From positions 60,147 to 110,054 of the forward strand of contig JACFOI010000001.1 in NCBI GenBank assembly GCA_019454415.1: 49,908 nucleotides of DNA, written 5' to 3'. This document shows, piece by piece, positions 26,212-35,219 of this stretch (positions are counted from its first letter, which is position 1; each line of letters starts with the position of its first letter). The notes below the pieces were generated by a model, which worked only from the letters and a program-made list of their open reading frames with translations, was not told where the DNA came from and made no database searches. The stretch comes from Patescibacteria group bacterium (GTDB lineage: Bacteria > Patescibacteriota > Microgenomatia > UBA1400 > PJMF01). The position numbers were made by a program, and so were the translations under genes.

Positions 26212-27300
26212 CTACTTCCCTATCATCTCATAGAGCGTTTGTGAAAAGCGAGACTCGGAAAATTGGGCAGCCTGGTTTTTGATTGCCGTTTGCCAAGCTG
26301 GCCAGTCCCCTGGCTGTTTGAGCAGGTTACTGGTGATCCGACAACAGTCATCAATCGTTTGCCACTCAAGGGCTTGGAGTTGTTCACCCAGTACCTCCAC
26401 TTGCCCACCCTTTCCGACCACCACCGGAATGCAGCCGCTGGCCATGGCTTCGGCAGTGCTGATCCCAAAGTGCTCAACTTGTTCCGGATGTTCATCCTGA
26501 TTGACTTCAAAACCGGCGGCGTGCCAGTAGAGACTGGCTCGTCTGTACCAAGTTAGCAACTCCTGGCGATTGATCCGGGTATAAAACTCCACCGGTAGAC
26601 TTTTGGCGTACTGTTGGACTTCCGTCAAAAAGCTTTGATCCTCAACGCTGCCGATGAAGACCAGCTTCCATCCTTTCATCAACTCAGGTTCCTGATGAAG
26701 CAGTTGGGCAAATGCTTGGACCAGGATATCCTGACGTTTGCTGTGTAGTTGACGAAAAAAACGGCCGACGCTCAGAATAATCTTTTCTTTTTTATCCACT
26801 GCTTGAAAACAAGCTTGATCGATTGCTGGATAGTGAACGAACTGAATCTTGGTCTTCCACGCCCGTTCGACAATTCCTTTGGTGAAGGCAGAGTTAGCAT
26901 TCTTGATCTTCCAGTTCCTTAACTTGAACCTGTTGCCTAGGCCGTTTTGCGGATGAGTGTAAGGAACCTGAATGTGCAGGATATTTTTTTTGGCTGCGCT
27001 CAGAAACATACTGCCATCAGTGACTGCAATGCAGCAGTCGAACTTCCGGGTCCAGCGCAGTTTTTCGATGACGCTCCCATCGTGTAACGGAGTAGGAAGA
27101 AAGGAAATTTTTTCGAGTGAACGATGAAAAAAATCCTCGTAGCGAGCTACTTTCTCCAAAATTTCGGTGGGCTTGATCTCCCGCGGCAGCGCCACTGTCA
27201 CTTTATGATCCTGGGCCAGGATTGTGGCTACGTCAAAAAAGTACTTTTCGCCGCCGCCAAAGTGTTTCGGGACATAGGGTGAGTAGAGGCAGATCTTCAT
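26212..27300 (-). CDS. GT4 family glycosyltransferase (Alg11-like)
   Basis: This 362-residue GT-B enzyme begins LYSPYVPKHFGGGEKY, the glycine-rich N-terminal loop. The C-terminal domain has ILSVGRFFRQLHSKRQDIL (sugar-nucleotide-binding side) and EHFGISTAEAMASGCIPVV with the EX7E motif near 276-286. The EHFG form is common in Alg11-like and mannosyl GT4 proteins. A cytosolic mannosyltransferase of the lipid-linked oligosaccharide pathway is likely. The ATG overlaps the upstream stop by ATGA, and the next gene starts two bases after its stop, so it sits firmly in the operon from 30118. Confidence 0.9.
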   Translation of the reverse strand: MKICLYSPYVPKHFGGGEKYFFDVATILAQDHKVTVALPREIKPTEILEKVARYEDFFHRSLEKISFLPTPLHDGSVIEKLRWTRKFDCCIAVTDGSMFLSAAKKNILHIQVPYTHPQNGLGNRFKLRNWKIKNANSAFTKGIVERAWKTKIQFVHYPAIDQACFQAVDKKEKIILSVGRFFRQLHSKRQDILVQAFAQLLHQEPELMKGWKLVFIGSVEDQSFLTEVQQYAKSLPVEFYTRINRQELLTWYRRASLYWHAAGFEVNQDEHPEQVEHFGISTAEAMASGCIPVVVGKGGQVEVLGEQLQALEWQTIDDCCRITSNLLKQPGDWPAWQTAIKNQAAQFSESRFSQTLYEMIGK

Positions 27301-28208
27301 TCGTCCTCTGTCTTTTCAGGAACTTCTTGTTTAGGTGTTGGCGTTTCTTGGTCAGCATCTTCTGACTTAAACACCGGTGAAAGCTCGCTCAGGGAAGTCT
27401 TCTTCCACATCTTCATAAACTCCATCTCTTTAGTGTGGTACTTCTCTGTTAAAGAGGGCTGCTGCTGAAGCTCCCAGAGCTGGACATAGACCAGAAAGCG
27501 GTTCATCGCCTGGATGCCAGCTTCGATCAACCCTTCCATGCCATCTTTTCGACCTGACCATAAGATAGCTCTGCGGAAAAACTCCATAACCGTCTTTCGA
27601 AGCAGCGTCCACCCTGTCACCGGTGGAGTATTCGCTTCAAAAAGCAACTTTGCTTCAAGCGGAGTCCACATGGCAGTCTTGTATAACCCATCGATGGTGT
27701 TCCGGTGGGTCAGGTGGAACAGACTGGTATGCAGTCGAACAATCTCTCCCTCAAAAATGGGACTTTCGTGGATTTCACCCTTCCATCCGGCCAGGGCTTG
27801 CTTACGAAAGATGCGCTGAACAAACTCCTTTCCCCAGCCGCCATTGAGGAAGAACTTACCGTACATCATGTTCTGCCGATGCATCTCAAGTGCACTGGCA
27901 GTGGTGGTTTCAATCTGAACCAGGATCTCTTTGGCCAGTTGCGGTGTCACCCGTTCGTCCGCATCAATATAGAAGACCCAGTCTGTCTTGATGTGTTCCA
28001 GAGCAATATTTCGTCGGTCGGCAAAAGACTGGGCGTGGGTGGTAACCACCTTAGCCCCAAGGCGTTCTGCAATTTCAGCAGTCTGATCTTGAGAGTCGCT
28101 GTCTACGACTAAAATCTCAGTACACCAACGAAGTGTCTCAATGCAGTTGGCCACCATGAGCTCTTCATTTTTAGTGATGATAATCGCGGTGATGCTGGGC
28201 GAAGACAT
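27297..28208 (-). CDS. GT2 glycosyltransferase, WaaE-like, with acidic C-terminal tail
   Basis: This 303-residue protein has the GT-A motifs AIIITKNEELMVANCI, ILVVDSDSQDQT and FYIDADERVT, then GEIHESPIFEG and FHLTHRNTIDG, matching the WaaE/KdtX-like group. The last 25 residues are low-complexity and acidic (QETPTPKQEVPEKTEDE), which is unusual here and possibly a disordered tail. The start at 28208 is supported by AAGGAAG four bases upstream. The frame is open for 23 codons above it, but those overlap the end of the upstream gene. The stop overlaps the GT4 gene by ATGA. Confidence 0.88.
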   Translation of the reverse strand: MSSPSITAIIITKNEELMVANCIETLRWCTEILVVDSDSQDQTAEIAERLGAKVVTTHAQSFADRRNIALEHIKTDWVFYIDADERVTPQLAKEILVQIETTTASALEMHRQNMMYGKFFLNGGWGKEFVQRIFRKQALAGWKGEIHESPIFEGEIVRLHTSLFHLTHRNTIDGLYKTAMWTPLEAKLLFEANTPPVTGWTLLRKTVMEFFRRAILWSGRKDGMEGLIEAGIQAMNRFLVYVQLWELQQQPSLTEKYHTKEMEFMKMWKKTSLSELSPVFKSEDADQETPTPKQEVPEKTEDE

Positions 28209-28215
28209 AGCTTCC

Positions 28216-29184
28216 TTAATACACTGCTTGTTTTCCCATATGTCCCAAGAGCCAGTCAAGGGCGCCTCGACGAACATTGGTATTTCCCATCATTAACTTC
28301 TCTACAGCCAGTTTCAGAACCCGGAGATAGAACCAGACAAGCTTGCGCGTCTGAGAAAATTCATTTTTCTTGTCGCTGGATAAGAAGTGGTATTGAGCGT
28401 ACTTTAGAAAGAAGAAGAGTCTATTACGAGTTTGGTAGTACTGATGGGTGGGTGAGCCGGCACCACCAGACGATCCTGCATTCTTATGCCAAACTACGGA
28501 TTCAGGAACAAACCGTAGTTCAAAACCGGCTTGTTTGACGCGAAGGCTCCAGTCCACGTCTTCCAGATATAAAAAGTAGCGAGGATCAAGAGAGCCAGCG
28601 CGTTCAAGGACGCTCCGGGGGATCAGAATGCAGCAGCCAGTAGCAAACTCGGTCTCGGAGATATTATCAAACTGGCCACGATCAAGCTCGTCTACGCCTC
28701 GGTGGAATGCATCTAGATTCGCCCAGTCAATGCTGCCACCGGCAAACCACAACACATTACCCCGCTCAGCAGGTGTATAGCTTTTGAGATGGAACTCTCG
28801 TCCTGGGTAAAAATAAATCTTCGGAACAGCCATTCCCAACTTTGGTTCGGCTACGGCCGCAGCGACTAGCTTCTCCAGGAAGTCAGGCCTGACGGTGGTG
28901 TCATTATTCAGCAGTAGAAAGTAGTCTGGTTCCAGTTCCCGGAGCGCAACGGTAATGCCCAGGTTGTTTCCATTGGTGAAGCCCAGATTGGCGTCGCTGC
29001 GAATGAGCTTCGTCGTCTTGGACATGAGACGCTCAGGAATGTGAAGAGGATTTTTAGAGCCGTTATCCACAACATAGGTGTGAACGGTCAAGCCTTTATG
29101 CTTGATCTTACTTAGCGACTCCAGACACTCCAGAGTCTCTTCGTCTGTATTGAAGTGAACGATAATAATAGCAACCGATGTCAT
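28216..29184 (-). CDS. GT2 rhamnosyltransferase-like protein (WbbL type)
   Basis: This 322-residue cytosolic enzyme has AIIIVHFNTDEETLECL, TYVVDNGSKN, ANLGFTNGNN and the DxD-like FLLLNNDTTV. Further down are TGCCILIPRSVL and YFLYLEDVDWSLR, which together define WbbL-like rhamnosyltransferases. Because dTDP-L-rhamnose enzymes are encoded at 35414-37879, L-rhamnose is a reasonable donor, though not proven. The C-terminal 70 residues are a basic helical region that may bind the membrane surface. It lies 25 bases after the preceding GT2 gene and seven bases before the next. Confidence 0.88.
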   Translation of the reverse strand: MTSVAIIIVHFNTDEETLECLESLSKIKHKGLTVHTYVVDNGSKNPLHIPERLMSKTTKLIRSDANLGFTNGNNLGITVALRELEPDYFLLLNNDTTVRPDFLEKLVAAAVAEPKLGMAVPKIYFYPGREFHLKSYTPAERGNVLWFAGGSIDWANLDAFHRGVDELDRGQFDNISETEFATGCCILIPRSVLERAGSLDPRYFLYLEDVDWSLRVKQAGFELRFVPESVVWHKNAGSSGGAGSPTHQYYQTRNRLFFFLKYAQYHFLSSDKKNEFSQTRKLVWFYLRVLKLAVEKLMMGNTNVRRGALDWLLGHMGKQAVY

Positions 29185-29209
29185 AGACGCTTGATATATT
29201 CTACTCTTT

Positions 29210-30118
29210 TCACCAGCGGAGTTTCCGGCGAATCATCCAGAGGAACTTTTGTAGTCCGGTCGCCCGTTGAATACTATAGCTGGTAGTCCAGTAATGAAGC
29301 TCCTGCAAGGAGTCTTCAACTTTGCGAACTAACTCACTGGGATCATGTTGATCCGTAAAGCCTTGGGCTTGCCATCGTTTCAACTCCACAATCACCTGGT
29401 ACATGCTCTGCAAGTAGGCTAGTGCCAAGCCGTGTCCACCATCCAGATAGCCTTCCTCGGCAAAGAAACGGCGGGCAAACTCCTGGCTAAACGCAGACGG
29501 AAGGACGGCTGCATTAGACTTGATGGGCTGCTGGCTGGCTTGGCCTCGATCCACTTCGATGGTGGTGTAGCGGTTCAGCCGATCGAGGAACTGTTCGACA
29601 GTCTGATAGTTGTGATGAATGATCGCCAGCTCCTCTTTTGCCTCAAGTTGCTGAGTTGCGCCTGAGATTTTGGGCTGGGCGTGAATCTGGACTGGCCAAC
29701 TAACTTTGCCAGTTCGGAAAAACCGCAGCTGATAGTCTGGCCACCAGCCAGTGTGCGAGATCCATTTCTTGAAGACGATGTTTTTGCGAGGGATGAAGTA
29801 AGCATCAGCCGCTTGTGCGTCTGCCATCAGTTCCTTTAGTTTTTTAGCCAAGGATGCAGGGAGTTCTTCATCGGCATCTACAATAAGAGTCCAGTCGGTT
29901 CTTACCTGTTGCAAGGCAAACTGCCGGGCTGGTTCAACATAGCCTACATCCTGATGCTTAAGAACTGTCGCTCCCAGCTTTTTGGCGATGCTGCGTGACT
30001 CATCTGTGCTCTCCATATCAATCACCAGTACTTGGTCAGCAAAGTGCAGCGACTGTAAGCAGGCTTCCAGCGTTTCTGCCGAGTTCTTGGTGTGAACGAG
30101 AGCCGTAAGAGATGGCAT
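29210..30118 (-). CDS. GT2 glycosyltransferase, WaaE-like, first gene of the operon
   Basis: This 302-residue protein has TALVHTKNSAETLEACL, VLVIDMESTDES, the DxD motif in TLIVDADEELP and the AIIHHNYQTVEQFLDRLN block that follows in WaaE-like GT2 enzymes. It heads a six-gene minus-strand operon ending at 21945. The ATG at 30118 has no Shine-Dalgarno. An extended -10 (TGTTAGAAT) ends six bases before it, so translation of a leaderless mRNA is predicted. Substrates cannot be assigned. Confidence 0.88.
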   Translation of the reverse strand: MPSLTALVHTKNSAETLEACLQSLHFADQVLVIDMESTDESRSIAKKLGATVLKHQDVGYVEPARQFALQQVRTDWTLIVDADEELPASLAKKLKELMADAQAADAYFIPRKNIVFKKWISHTGWWPDYQLRFFRTGKVSWPVQIHAQPKISGATQQLEAKEELAIIHHNYQTVEQFLDRLNRYTTIEVDRGQASQQPIKSNAAVLPSAFSQEFARRFFAEEGYLDGGHGLALAYLQSMYQVIVELKRWQAQGFTDQHDPSELVRKVEDSLQELHYWTTSYSIQRATGLQKFLWMIRRKLRW

Positions 30119-30124
30119 AGATTC

Positions 30125-30133
30125 ATTCTAACA
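30125..30133 (-). promoter_or_regulatory. extended -10 before the minus-strand GT2 operon
   Basis: The minus strand reads TGTTAGAAT, that is TGn plus TAGAAT, ending six bases before ATG 30118. The expected transcription start is the A of the start codon. A CTGACA lies further upstream but only 13 bases from the hexamer, too close for a normal -35. Confidence 0.5.
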
Positions 30134-30142
30134 TCGCTCGAC

Positions 30143-30170
30143 TTGTCAGTGCGTCAGAGTCTGCTATCCT
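30143..30170 (+). promoter_or_regulatory. sigma70-type promoter giving a leaderless mRNA
   Basis: A -35 TTGTCA (30143-30148), a 16-base spacer and an extended -10 of TGC plus TATCCT (30165-30170) are seen. The hexamer ends seven bases before ATG 30178, so transcription should start at or next to the start codon. The 59-base divergent region holds nothing else. Confidence 0.6.
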
Positions 30171-30177
30171 AATCCGG

Positions 30178-31971
30178 ATGACAGTACGTACCCGTTGGTT
30201 GGTCGGCGTTTTTTTATTGGTGAGTGTTTCCCTTTTCTTCCGGGTGCTTTTCCTGCGCACAGCACCCGCATTTTTTAGTCACGATGAACTGCACTATCTT
30301 GGTGAAGCCCAGTCACTTGTGATCAGCGGTTCAGACTTGACTGGAACTTGGCACCCCTGGCAGCTCCGCCCTACTAGTCCTCTCTATGCCGAACTACCCA
30401 GTACCATCATGGCTCTTGGTAGCCTGCTCTTCGCTGATCCGTTTTGGAAAGCCCGAGCTATTCATATCATTATTGGCGTACTTTTACCTGTAGTTTTGGG
30501 TGGAATCGGTTGGCAGCTGACTGGCAAAAAAGGTGTCTTCTGGACGACGTTAGTCCTTGGTCTGCTCAATCCATGGCTGTTTCAGTTCTCCCGGATGAGT
30601 TTTGACTCTTTACTGAGCCTGTTTTTTTACAGCTTAGGAACTCTGGGGCTACTTGCTCTTCCCAGAAAGTGGCGGTGGCTGAGTTTTCTGGCTTGGGCGG
30701 TTGGTTTTTATCAATATCAAGGACTCAAGATTATCTTTTTGCCGCTGCTTCTCTTGGTTACAGCCTATGTAGTTTGGCGAGAGTGGCCGGAAAAAGAGGC
30801 GTTGCGACTTTCGTCGATAGAGCAAACTGTCAGGAAAAATCTGGATTTGGTGCTGATCGCCTTGGCTGGTCTAGCAGTGTTCGGCTGGTTTGTGACGCAC
30901 TTGCCCTCTCAAAGCGCCGGGGCGAGAGTCAATGACCTGCTGTTCTTTAATCAGACCCTACTCTCTCAGCAAGTGAACGCCCAGCGGCTGCTTTCGTTGG
31001 AGAATCCGCTGGAGAAACTGACAGTCAACAAGTTTACGATCATTTTGCAGGAATTTTTGATCAAGTATGCTCAGACATTTGATCCGACACAGCTGTTCAT
31101 CCGAGGAGAGTCGGTCCGTAACCCATTCTCCGTCTGGACGCGCGGGATGTTCTATCCTGTGGATGTAGTTTTGCTGGCAGCTGGACTGGTGGGGCTGCTT
31201 GCCCAGAGAAAGTGGCATAAACAGTTGCTTCTCCTCCTGGGATTTGTGCTGATCGCGCCGTTACCGGTAGCGGTCAACAGCATCGACACTTGGGTGATGT
31301 TCCGGGGCTCGTGGCTGGTTGTTTCCTTGACCTTAATCATGGGAATCGGCGCTTATTCTCTCTTTGAGTCAAAGCTTCCTTGGCAGCGTTTGTTCTTTGT
31401 CGGGGTGGGCGTTGTGTATCTACTCTCGGTGCTGAGTTTTGCCGATGAGTACTTCTATCGCTATCCGGTTTACAGCACCAAAGGAACGTCCTTCGCCGAG
31501 CGGGTCGTGGCGAACTATATCCGACGCCTGCCAGCAGATCAGAAGGTTGTCGTCTTGGTCGATGAAGCGCGTTTCGTCTTTGAAAGTTACCTAGTCTACA
31601 ACGGGTTGATTACCAGAGAAAACCTCCCCCAGATTCAAGAGGCCATGAGAACGAGTGTCTACCGGCTAGGCAACGTGGAGTTTAGGACAGACTGTTTAGA
31701 CACCACGCAGCTGGGTAGCGGGACCGTGTTCATCAATAACAGCGTTAATGTGACGTGTGACCAAAAGCCATTGGGAAGCATTACCCAAGCATACGCCAAG
31801 ATTCCCTCGTTGTTAGATAATGGCGCTCTCTTTACCATCATCAATGATCCGATTTGCGATAAGTATGCACTGCGGCCGTTTGTGCACGTGACTGACCGGA
31901 AGATGTTGGACGTGGAAAGGCTCAGTACGCTCGACTTCTGTGACCAGCTCTTCAGCAAGCCAATTGAGTAA
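30178..31971 (+). CDS. GT39-like GT-C membrane glycosyltransferase
   Basis: This 597-residue membrane protein has a first helix at 7-26 and the loop FFSHDELHYLGEAQ with the acidic pair D36/E37. About ten helices extend to around 410, and an outer domain of about 180 residues closes the protein. That domain contains four or more cysteines (for example TDCLDT, NVTCDQ, NDPICDK) that could form disulfides outside the membrane. The layout fits PMT/ArnT-like enzymes using polyprenyl-phosphate sugars. It is a single-gene plus-strand unit with its own promoter; 13 bases separate its stop from the convergent flippase gene, and no terminator hairpin is visible there. Confidence 0.85.
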   Translation: MTVRTRWLVGVFLLVSVSLFFRVLFLRTAPAFFSHDELHYLGEAQSLVISGSDLTGTWHPWQLRPTSPLYAELPSTIMALGSLLFADPFWKARAIHIIIGVLLPVVLGGIGWQLTGKKGVFWTTLVLGLLNPWLFQFSRMSFDSLLSLFFYSLGTLGLLALPRKWRWLSFLAWAVGFYQYQGLKIIFLPLLLLVTAYVVWREWPEKEALRLSSIEQTVRKNLDLVLIALAGLAVFGWFVTHLPSQSAGARVNDLLFFNQTLLSQQVNAQRLLSLENPLEKLTVNKFTIILQEFLIKYAQTFDPTQLFIRGESVRNPFSVWTRGMFYPVDVVLLAAGLVGLLAQRKWHKQLLLLLGFVLIAPLPVAVNSIDTWVMFRGSWLVVSLTLIMGIGAYSLFESKLPWQRLFFVGVGVVYLLSVLSFADEYFYRYPVYSTKGTSFAERVVANYIRRLPADQKVVVLVDEARFVFESYLVYNGLITRENLPQIQEAMRTSVYRLGNVEFRTDCLDTTQLGSGTVFINNSVNVTCDQKPLGSITQAYAKIPSLLDNGALFTIINDPICDKYALRPFVHVTDRKMLDVERLSTLDFCDQLFSKPIE

Positions 31972-31984
31972 AGAGATAAGTGAA

Positions 31985-33487
31985 CTAGACAGCTGGAACG
32001 TTGGCAGCTACTGGATCGCTGAGCTTTTTGGTCCGTAGGCTCTGTAACTCATGCCAGAGTTTCCGTCGACCTACCAACAACAGGACTCCGCCGTAAGTGA
32101 GGGTCATCAGGATTGCGCCTAGTCCGGTCGCGATAAAAGAGCTACTCATCGGGTGTACCAGTGCTACGCCGACACCACCCATTACTGTAGCTGCCAGCAG
32201 TTGACGCCAGACTTGATCCAGCACCTGAATATCGACAATTTTCTTGACATAGTAGATCGGCAAAACTGACGTAAAGGAGATGAGCATCGCGGCCACAGCA
32301 ACTCCGTTAAAGCCAAAGAAGTAGATCCCCACCGGCGTTAAAAGCCAGGTCAACACCGTCCACAGAATCATCAGTTTCAGCGTTTGATTGATCTTGCCGA
32401 TTGCGCTGAGTGTATTGGTCAACGGCGTTGAGATGGCTCCCCAGCCGATGCTGAGTGTAAACAGGCCAAACGTTAATAAAGCCGGTTGCCACTTCTGATA
32501 GCGAGTTACTAGATGAGTGACCGGGAAAACCAGCACACACATGCCCACTAACATCGGGAAGATTAATAGCGAAATGAAGAAAAGAGTTTTTTCAATCGCT
32601 TTTTTCAGCAAGGCCTTGTCGTGCTGGAGTCGTGAGTACGTTGGGAAGGTGATCGCGATCACGTTCTGTACTGTCAGCATATACGGCATGGTTGACCACT
32701 GCTTAGCAAAGCTGATATAGCCAAACTCCCGCAGGGGTAAGAACAAACCTAACACCAGGTAAAATAGCTGATCTTTAATTCTGGCCAGAAAGTCGTTCAG
32801 CTGGAACTTAACGCCCATCCCGATCATCTCTTTGAGTGCTCGTTTATCAAGCGCTAATCCGAATGACCAGCCTTGGATAGCATACATGACTGTTACGCCG
32901 ATAACTGACCGTGCCAGCACTGCCACGGTATATGAAGCCACTCCGTACCCCCTCACCGCAAAAAAGATCAGTAGGCCGTTATAGACCAGCTGCTCAATGA
33001 CCTGGGGAAATACGAGTTTTGAAAAGTCCAGTTTGCGTTCCAGAATCACGGACGGAATAGTCTTCAAGCTCGCCAGCGGAAAAGAAAAGCCCAGCGCCAA
33101 CAGTACGACGGCTCCTGCCCGGCCCACTTTCGGCTCAATAGCACCCGTAACAAAAACGCCCACGGTGATGGCAAAGATCAACCAAGAAAGCAGCTGCTGG
33201 ACGGTAAAGACAGTTCTGTACTCTGTGGTAGTCGGGTTTTCCTTTTTTTGGATGAGTGCGGATGCCAAGCCAATGTCTGAGAGAAAGGTCAACAGTCCAA
33301 TAATCTGCGTAACGACACCATAAATACCAAAGTCCTGAACACTCAGGTAAGCAGCTAGGACGGCCGACGCCACCAAGCCGATCCCGTATAGGAACATCGT
33401 GCGGACCATGTAGGAGAGTGCTCCAGACACAGTCTTACGTTTAATCTCGTGAACTGCGTCGTGCTCGATGGCCTGAGAGACTGGCAT
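31985..33487 (-). CDS. MOP-superfamily lipopolysaccharide/polysaccharide flippase
   Basis: This 500-residue protein has about fourteen helices and the family start around FLYGIGLVASAVLAAYLSV followed by QDFGIYGVVTQI, with LASALIQKK after it. It resembles the longer Wzx/TuaB-type flippases and should export a lipid-linked glycan. GGAG eleven bases before ATG 33487 is the likely ribosome binding site; the first 47 bases overlap the upstream gene, so a start at M27 (33409) is possible. Together with the protein at 10171-11463 it gives the locus two different flippases, each paired with a PTPS-related gene in its operon. Confidence 0.88.
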   Translation of the reverse strand: MPVSQAIEHDAVHEIKRKTVSGALSYMVRTMFLYGIGLVASAVLAAYLSVQDFGIYGVVTQIIGLLTFLSDIGLASALIQKKENPTTTEYRTVFTVQQLLSWLIFAITVGVFVTGAIEPKVGRAGAVVLLALGFSFPLASLKTIPSVILERKLDFSKLVFPQVIEQLVYNGLLIFFAVRGYGVASYTVAVLARSVIGVTVMYAIQGWSFGLALDKRALKEMIGMGVKFQLNDFLARIKDQLFYLVLGLFLPLREFGYISFAKQWSTMPYMLTVQNVIAITFPTYSRLQHDKALLKKAIEKTLFFISLLIFPMLVGMCVLVFPVTHLVTRYQKWQPALLTFGLFTLSIGWGAISTPLTNTLSAIGKINQTLKLMILWTVLTWLLTPVGIYFFGFNGVAVAAMLISFTSVLPIYYVKKIVDIQVLDQVWRQLLAATVMGGVGVALVHPMSSSFIATGLGAILMTLTYGGVLLLVGRRKLWHELQSLRTKKLSDPVAANVPAV

Positions 33488-35156
33488 ACGTGGCTACTCC
33501 AAATAAGATAGGCAAAGACAAAAGAGAGATACTATCACTGATCATTCTGACAGGAGTACTCCCCAAGTAAACACTCACCCAGTGCTCGCCTCCAGGCACG
33601 TCAATCAAGATAGTGCCGAACTGTCCTTTAGCAGTGTGTTCGGTGGGTTGGCCATCAATCTGGACTGTCCACCCTGGATAGTCAGCAATCAAAACGTTGA
33701 GGGCAATATCACTCAGGAAAGTGGTTTTAAAGAGCTTTTCAGAGCTACGATCGACAACGACTTCAACTTGTTTTTCTGTACCGGCTGGGACTAAAAAGAG
33801 TTCTTTACGAACCTCCAGCTGATCACTCATCGTCCTCGGAATATAGTCCGGCAGAACCGGGCTCATTTCTGCTCTGATTCGATCAGGGTCGGTGTAGTAA
33901 ATGGAGTCGGGGGTGTCTAAGTACTTCTCCGGACGGAAGTAGTTCCAGCTTGTCAGAACCATGAGGACGACCAATATACTTCCCGCTCCTATCCGTAACA
34001 GCTTACGTGGCAGAAGCGCGACGCCTGCACCAGCTAACAAGGCAGCCAACAGGCTAACCACTGACAACCACCGCCAAGGAAACTGTATTGTCTGCAAAAG
34101 TGGGACCGCGTCCCAAATAAACTTGGAACGCAACAAAGTCATAAACGCACTCGCTGCCATCAAAATAACCAACGAAACATAAAAACTGAGTTGGGCTGTC
34201 AGCCGTTTTTGCCTGAGCAGAGTAAGTAGCCAGCTGAGTACAAAAAGGCCCAGTGCAATCAACTGTCCATAGCCGAGGAAGTACGACATGTCATCGTTAG
34301 GTCCCCAGGCAGAGCCACCATATCCCCACTTTGGATTAAAAAACTGCCGGATATAGAGGAAGTGGTTCTGGTAGGAGAAGTAGCCGCTAAAGATGGTGTA
34401 AATCTTGGTGAACTGATTTTCCAGCAGGGCTGGGAAGATATAAAAGGCGGATAAACAAACTGCCAACAGGTATCCTGCTAGTATGTTCAGCAGCTCGTTA
34501 AGGCGCATTTGTAGTTGTCGTTTTTGGCCTGAACGACGTTGACTCAGCCAATAGCAGACCGCAAATACTCCACTGATCGGGACAAACATCAAGGTAGTCA
34601 GGTTATGGCTAAGGAAGAGGGTGAGTAAGCCGCCAAGGAAGATCCACAGCCCAGCTCGTTCTTTTCGGATAACCATTACGATTCCTAGGAGGACCCATGG
34701 CAACGCCATCATCGCCCAAGCCTCGCTAAGCGCTCCCCGGACGTATAAGTTGACTGCTCGATAAGGAGCCAATGTATAAGCTGTGGCACTTACCCAGCCA
34801 CCTGTCTTTCCAAAAAGCCGCTTCCCCAGCAAATACGCGCCTAAGAGAGTCCCCACGTTGGAAAGAAGATAGAGCAGCTTCAGCACCAGCACGATATCCA
34901 GGCGTAGCCAGAGTAATGCTGCCCCGACCACAAATGGCAAAGGGGCATAGAACTCGAAAAGTGGCATGCCATAGCCATAGCCGAGGTTTGCTGACCATCG
35001 GACTGGTAGCTGACCGTCCTGCAAGCCCCGGAGCATCTCAGCAACTCGAGCAGCATGGGTATAGTCATGGACATGAAAGAAGCTCGGCTGCAGCAATGCC
35101 CAGCTGGTAGCCAGGATCAGGAGGGCAGCAGAGAGGCTAAAGAGAAGCGTTTTCAT
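33441..35156 (-). CDS. PTPS-related GT-C-like membrane protein (second copy)
   Basis: This 571-residue membrane protein shares the diagnostic first-loop pattern with the one at 13651-15411: FHVHDYTHAARVAEML, then LPVRWSANLGYGYGMPLFEF. About eleven helices follow, with a beta-rich outer region near 415-525 and a last helix near 545. The family is thought to be GT-C-like, and the acidic residue of the HD pair would be catalytic. No pterin chemistry is implied. It is the first gene of a two-gene minus-strand unit with the flippase, which it overlaps by 47 bases. The start at 35156 is the only good N-terminus. Confidence 0.8.
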   Translation of the reverse strand: MKTLLFSLSAALLILATSWALLQPSFFHVHDYTHAARVAEMLRGLQDGQLPVRWSANLGYGYGMPLFEFYAPLPFVVGAALLWLRLDIVLVLKLLYLLSNVGTLLGAYLLGKRLFGKTGGWVSATAYTLAPYRAVNLYVRGALSEAWAMMALPWVLLGIVMVIRKERAGLWIFLGGLLTLFLSHNLTTLMFVPISGVFAVCYWLSQRRSGQKRQLQMRLNELLNILAGYLLAVCLSAFYIFPALLENQFTKIYTIFSGYFSYQNHFLYIRQFFNPKWGYGGSAWGPNDDMSYFLGYGQLIALGLFVLSWLLTLLRQKRLTAQLSFYVSLVILMAASAFMTLLRSKFIWDAVPLLQTIQFPWRWLSVVSLLAALLAGAGVALLPRKLLRIGAGSILVVLMVLTSWNYFRPEKYLDTPDSIYYTDPDRIRAEMSPVLPDYIPRTMSDQLEVRKELFLVPAGTEKQVEVVVDRSSEKLFKTTFLSDIALNVLIADYPGWTVQIDGQPTEHTAKGQFGTILIDVPGGEHWVSVYLGSTPVRMISDSISLLSLPILFGVATYASLSGHRARRSSRD

Positions 35157-35166
35157 GGACTTGCTT

Positions 35167-35172
35167 ATTCTA
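35167..35172 (-). promoter_or_regulatory. -10 element (TAGAAT) before the PTPS-related gene
   Basis: The minus strand reads TAGAAT, ending ten bases before ATG 35156, so a leader of only three to four bases is predicted. No clear -35 was found. It lies back to back with the plus-strand promoter at 35184-35212. Confidence 0.35.
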
Positions 35173-35183
35173 TGCTATCAGAC

Positions 35184-35212
35184 TTGATCGTTGTTGCCAC
35201 TCTCCGTACAAT
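35184..35212 (+). promoter_or_regulatory. sigma70-type promoter of the rml operon, leaderless
   Basis: TTGATC (35184-35189), a 17-base spacer and TACAAT (35207-35212) form a good promoter. The -10 ends seven bases before ATG 35220, so transcription should begin on the start codon. This places the start of the small membrane protein at 35220 and makes the ATG at 35172, upstream of the -35, unlikely. Confidence 0.6.
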
Positions 35213-35219
35213 CGCAGTA

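Noticed and set aside
27705-28112. A 135-codon plus-strand frame antisense to a GT2 gene
   Set aside because: The minus-strand protein in this interval has full GT2 motifs; the plus frame has no motif and no ribosome binding site.
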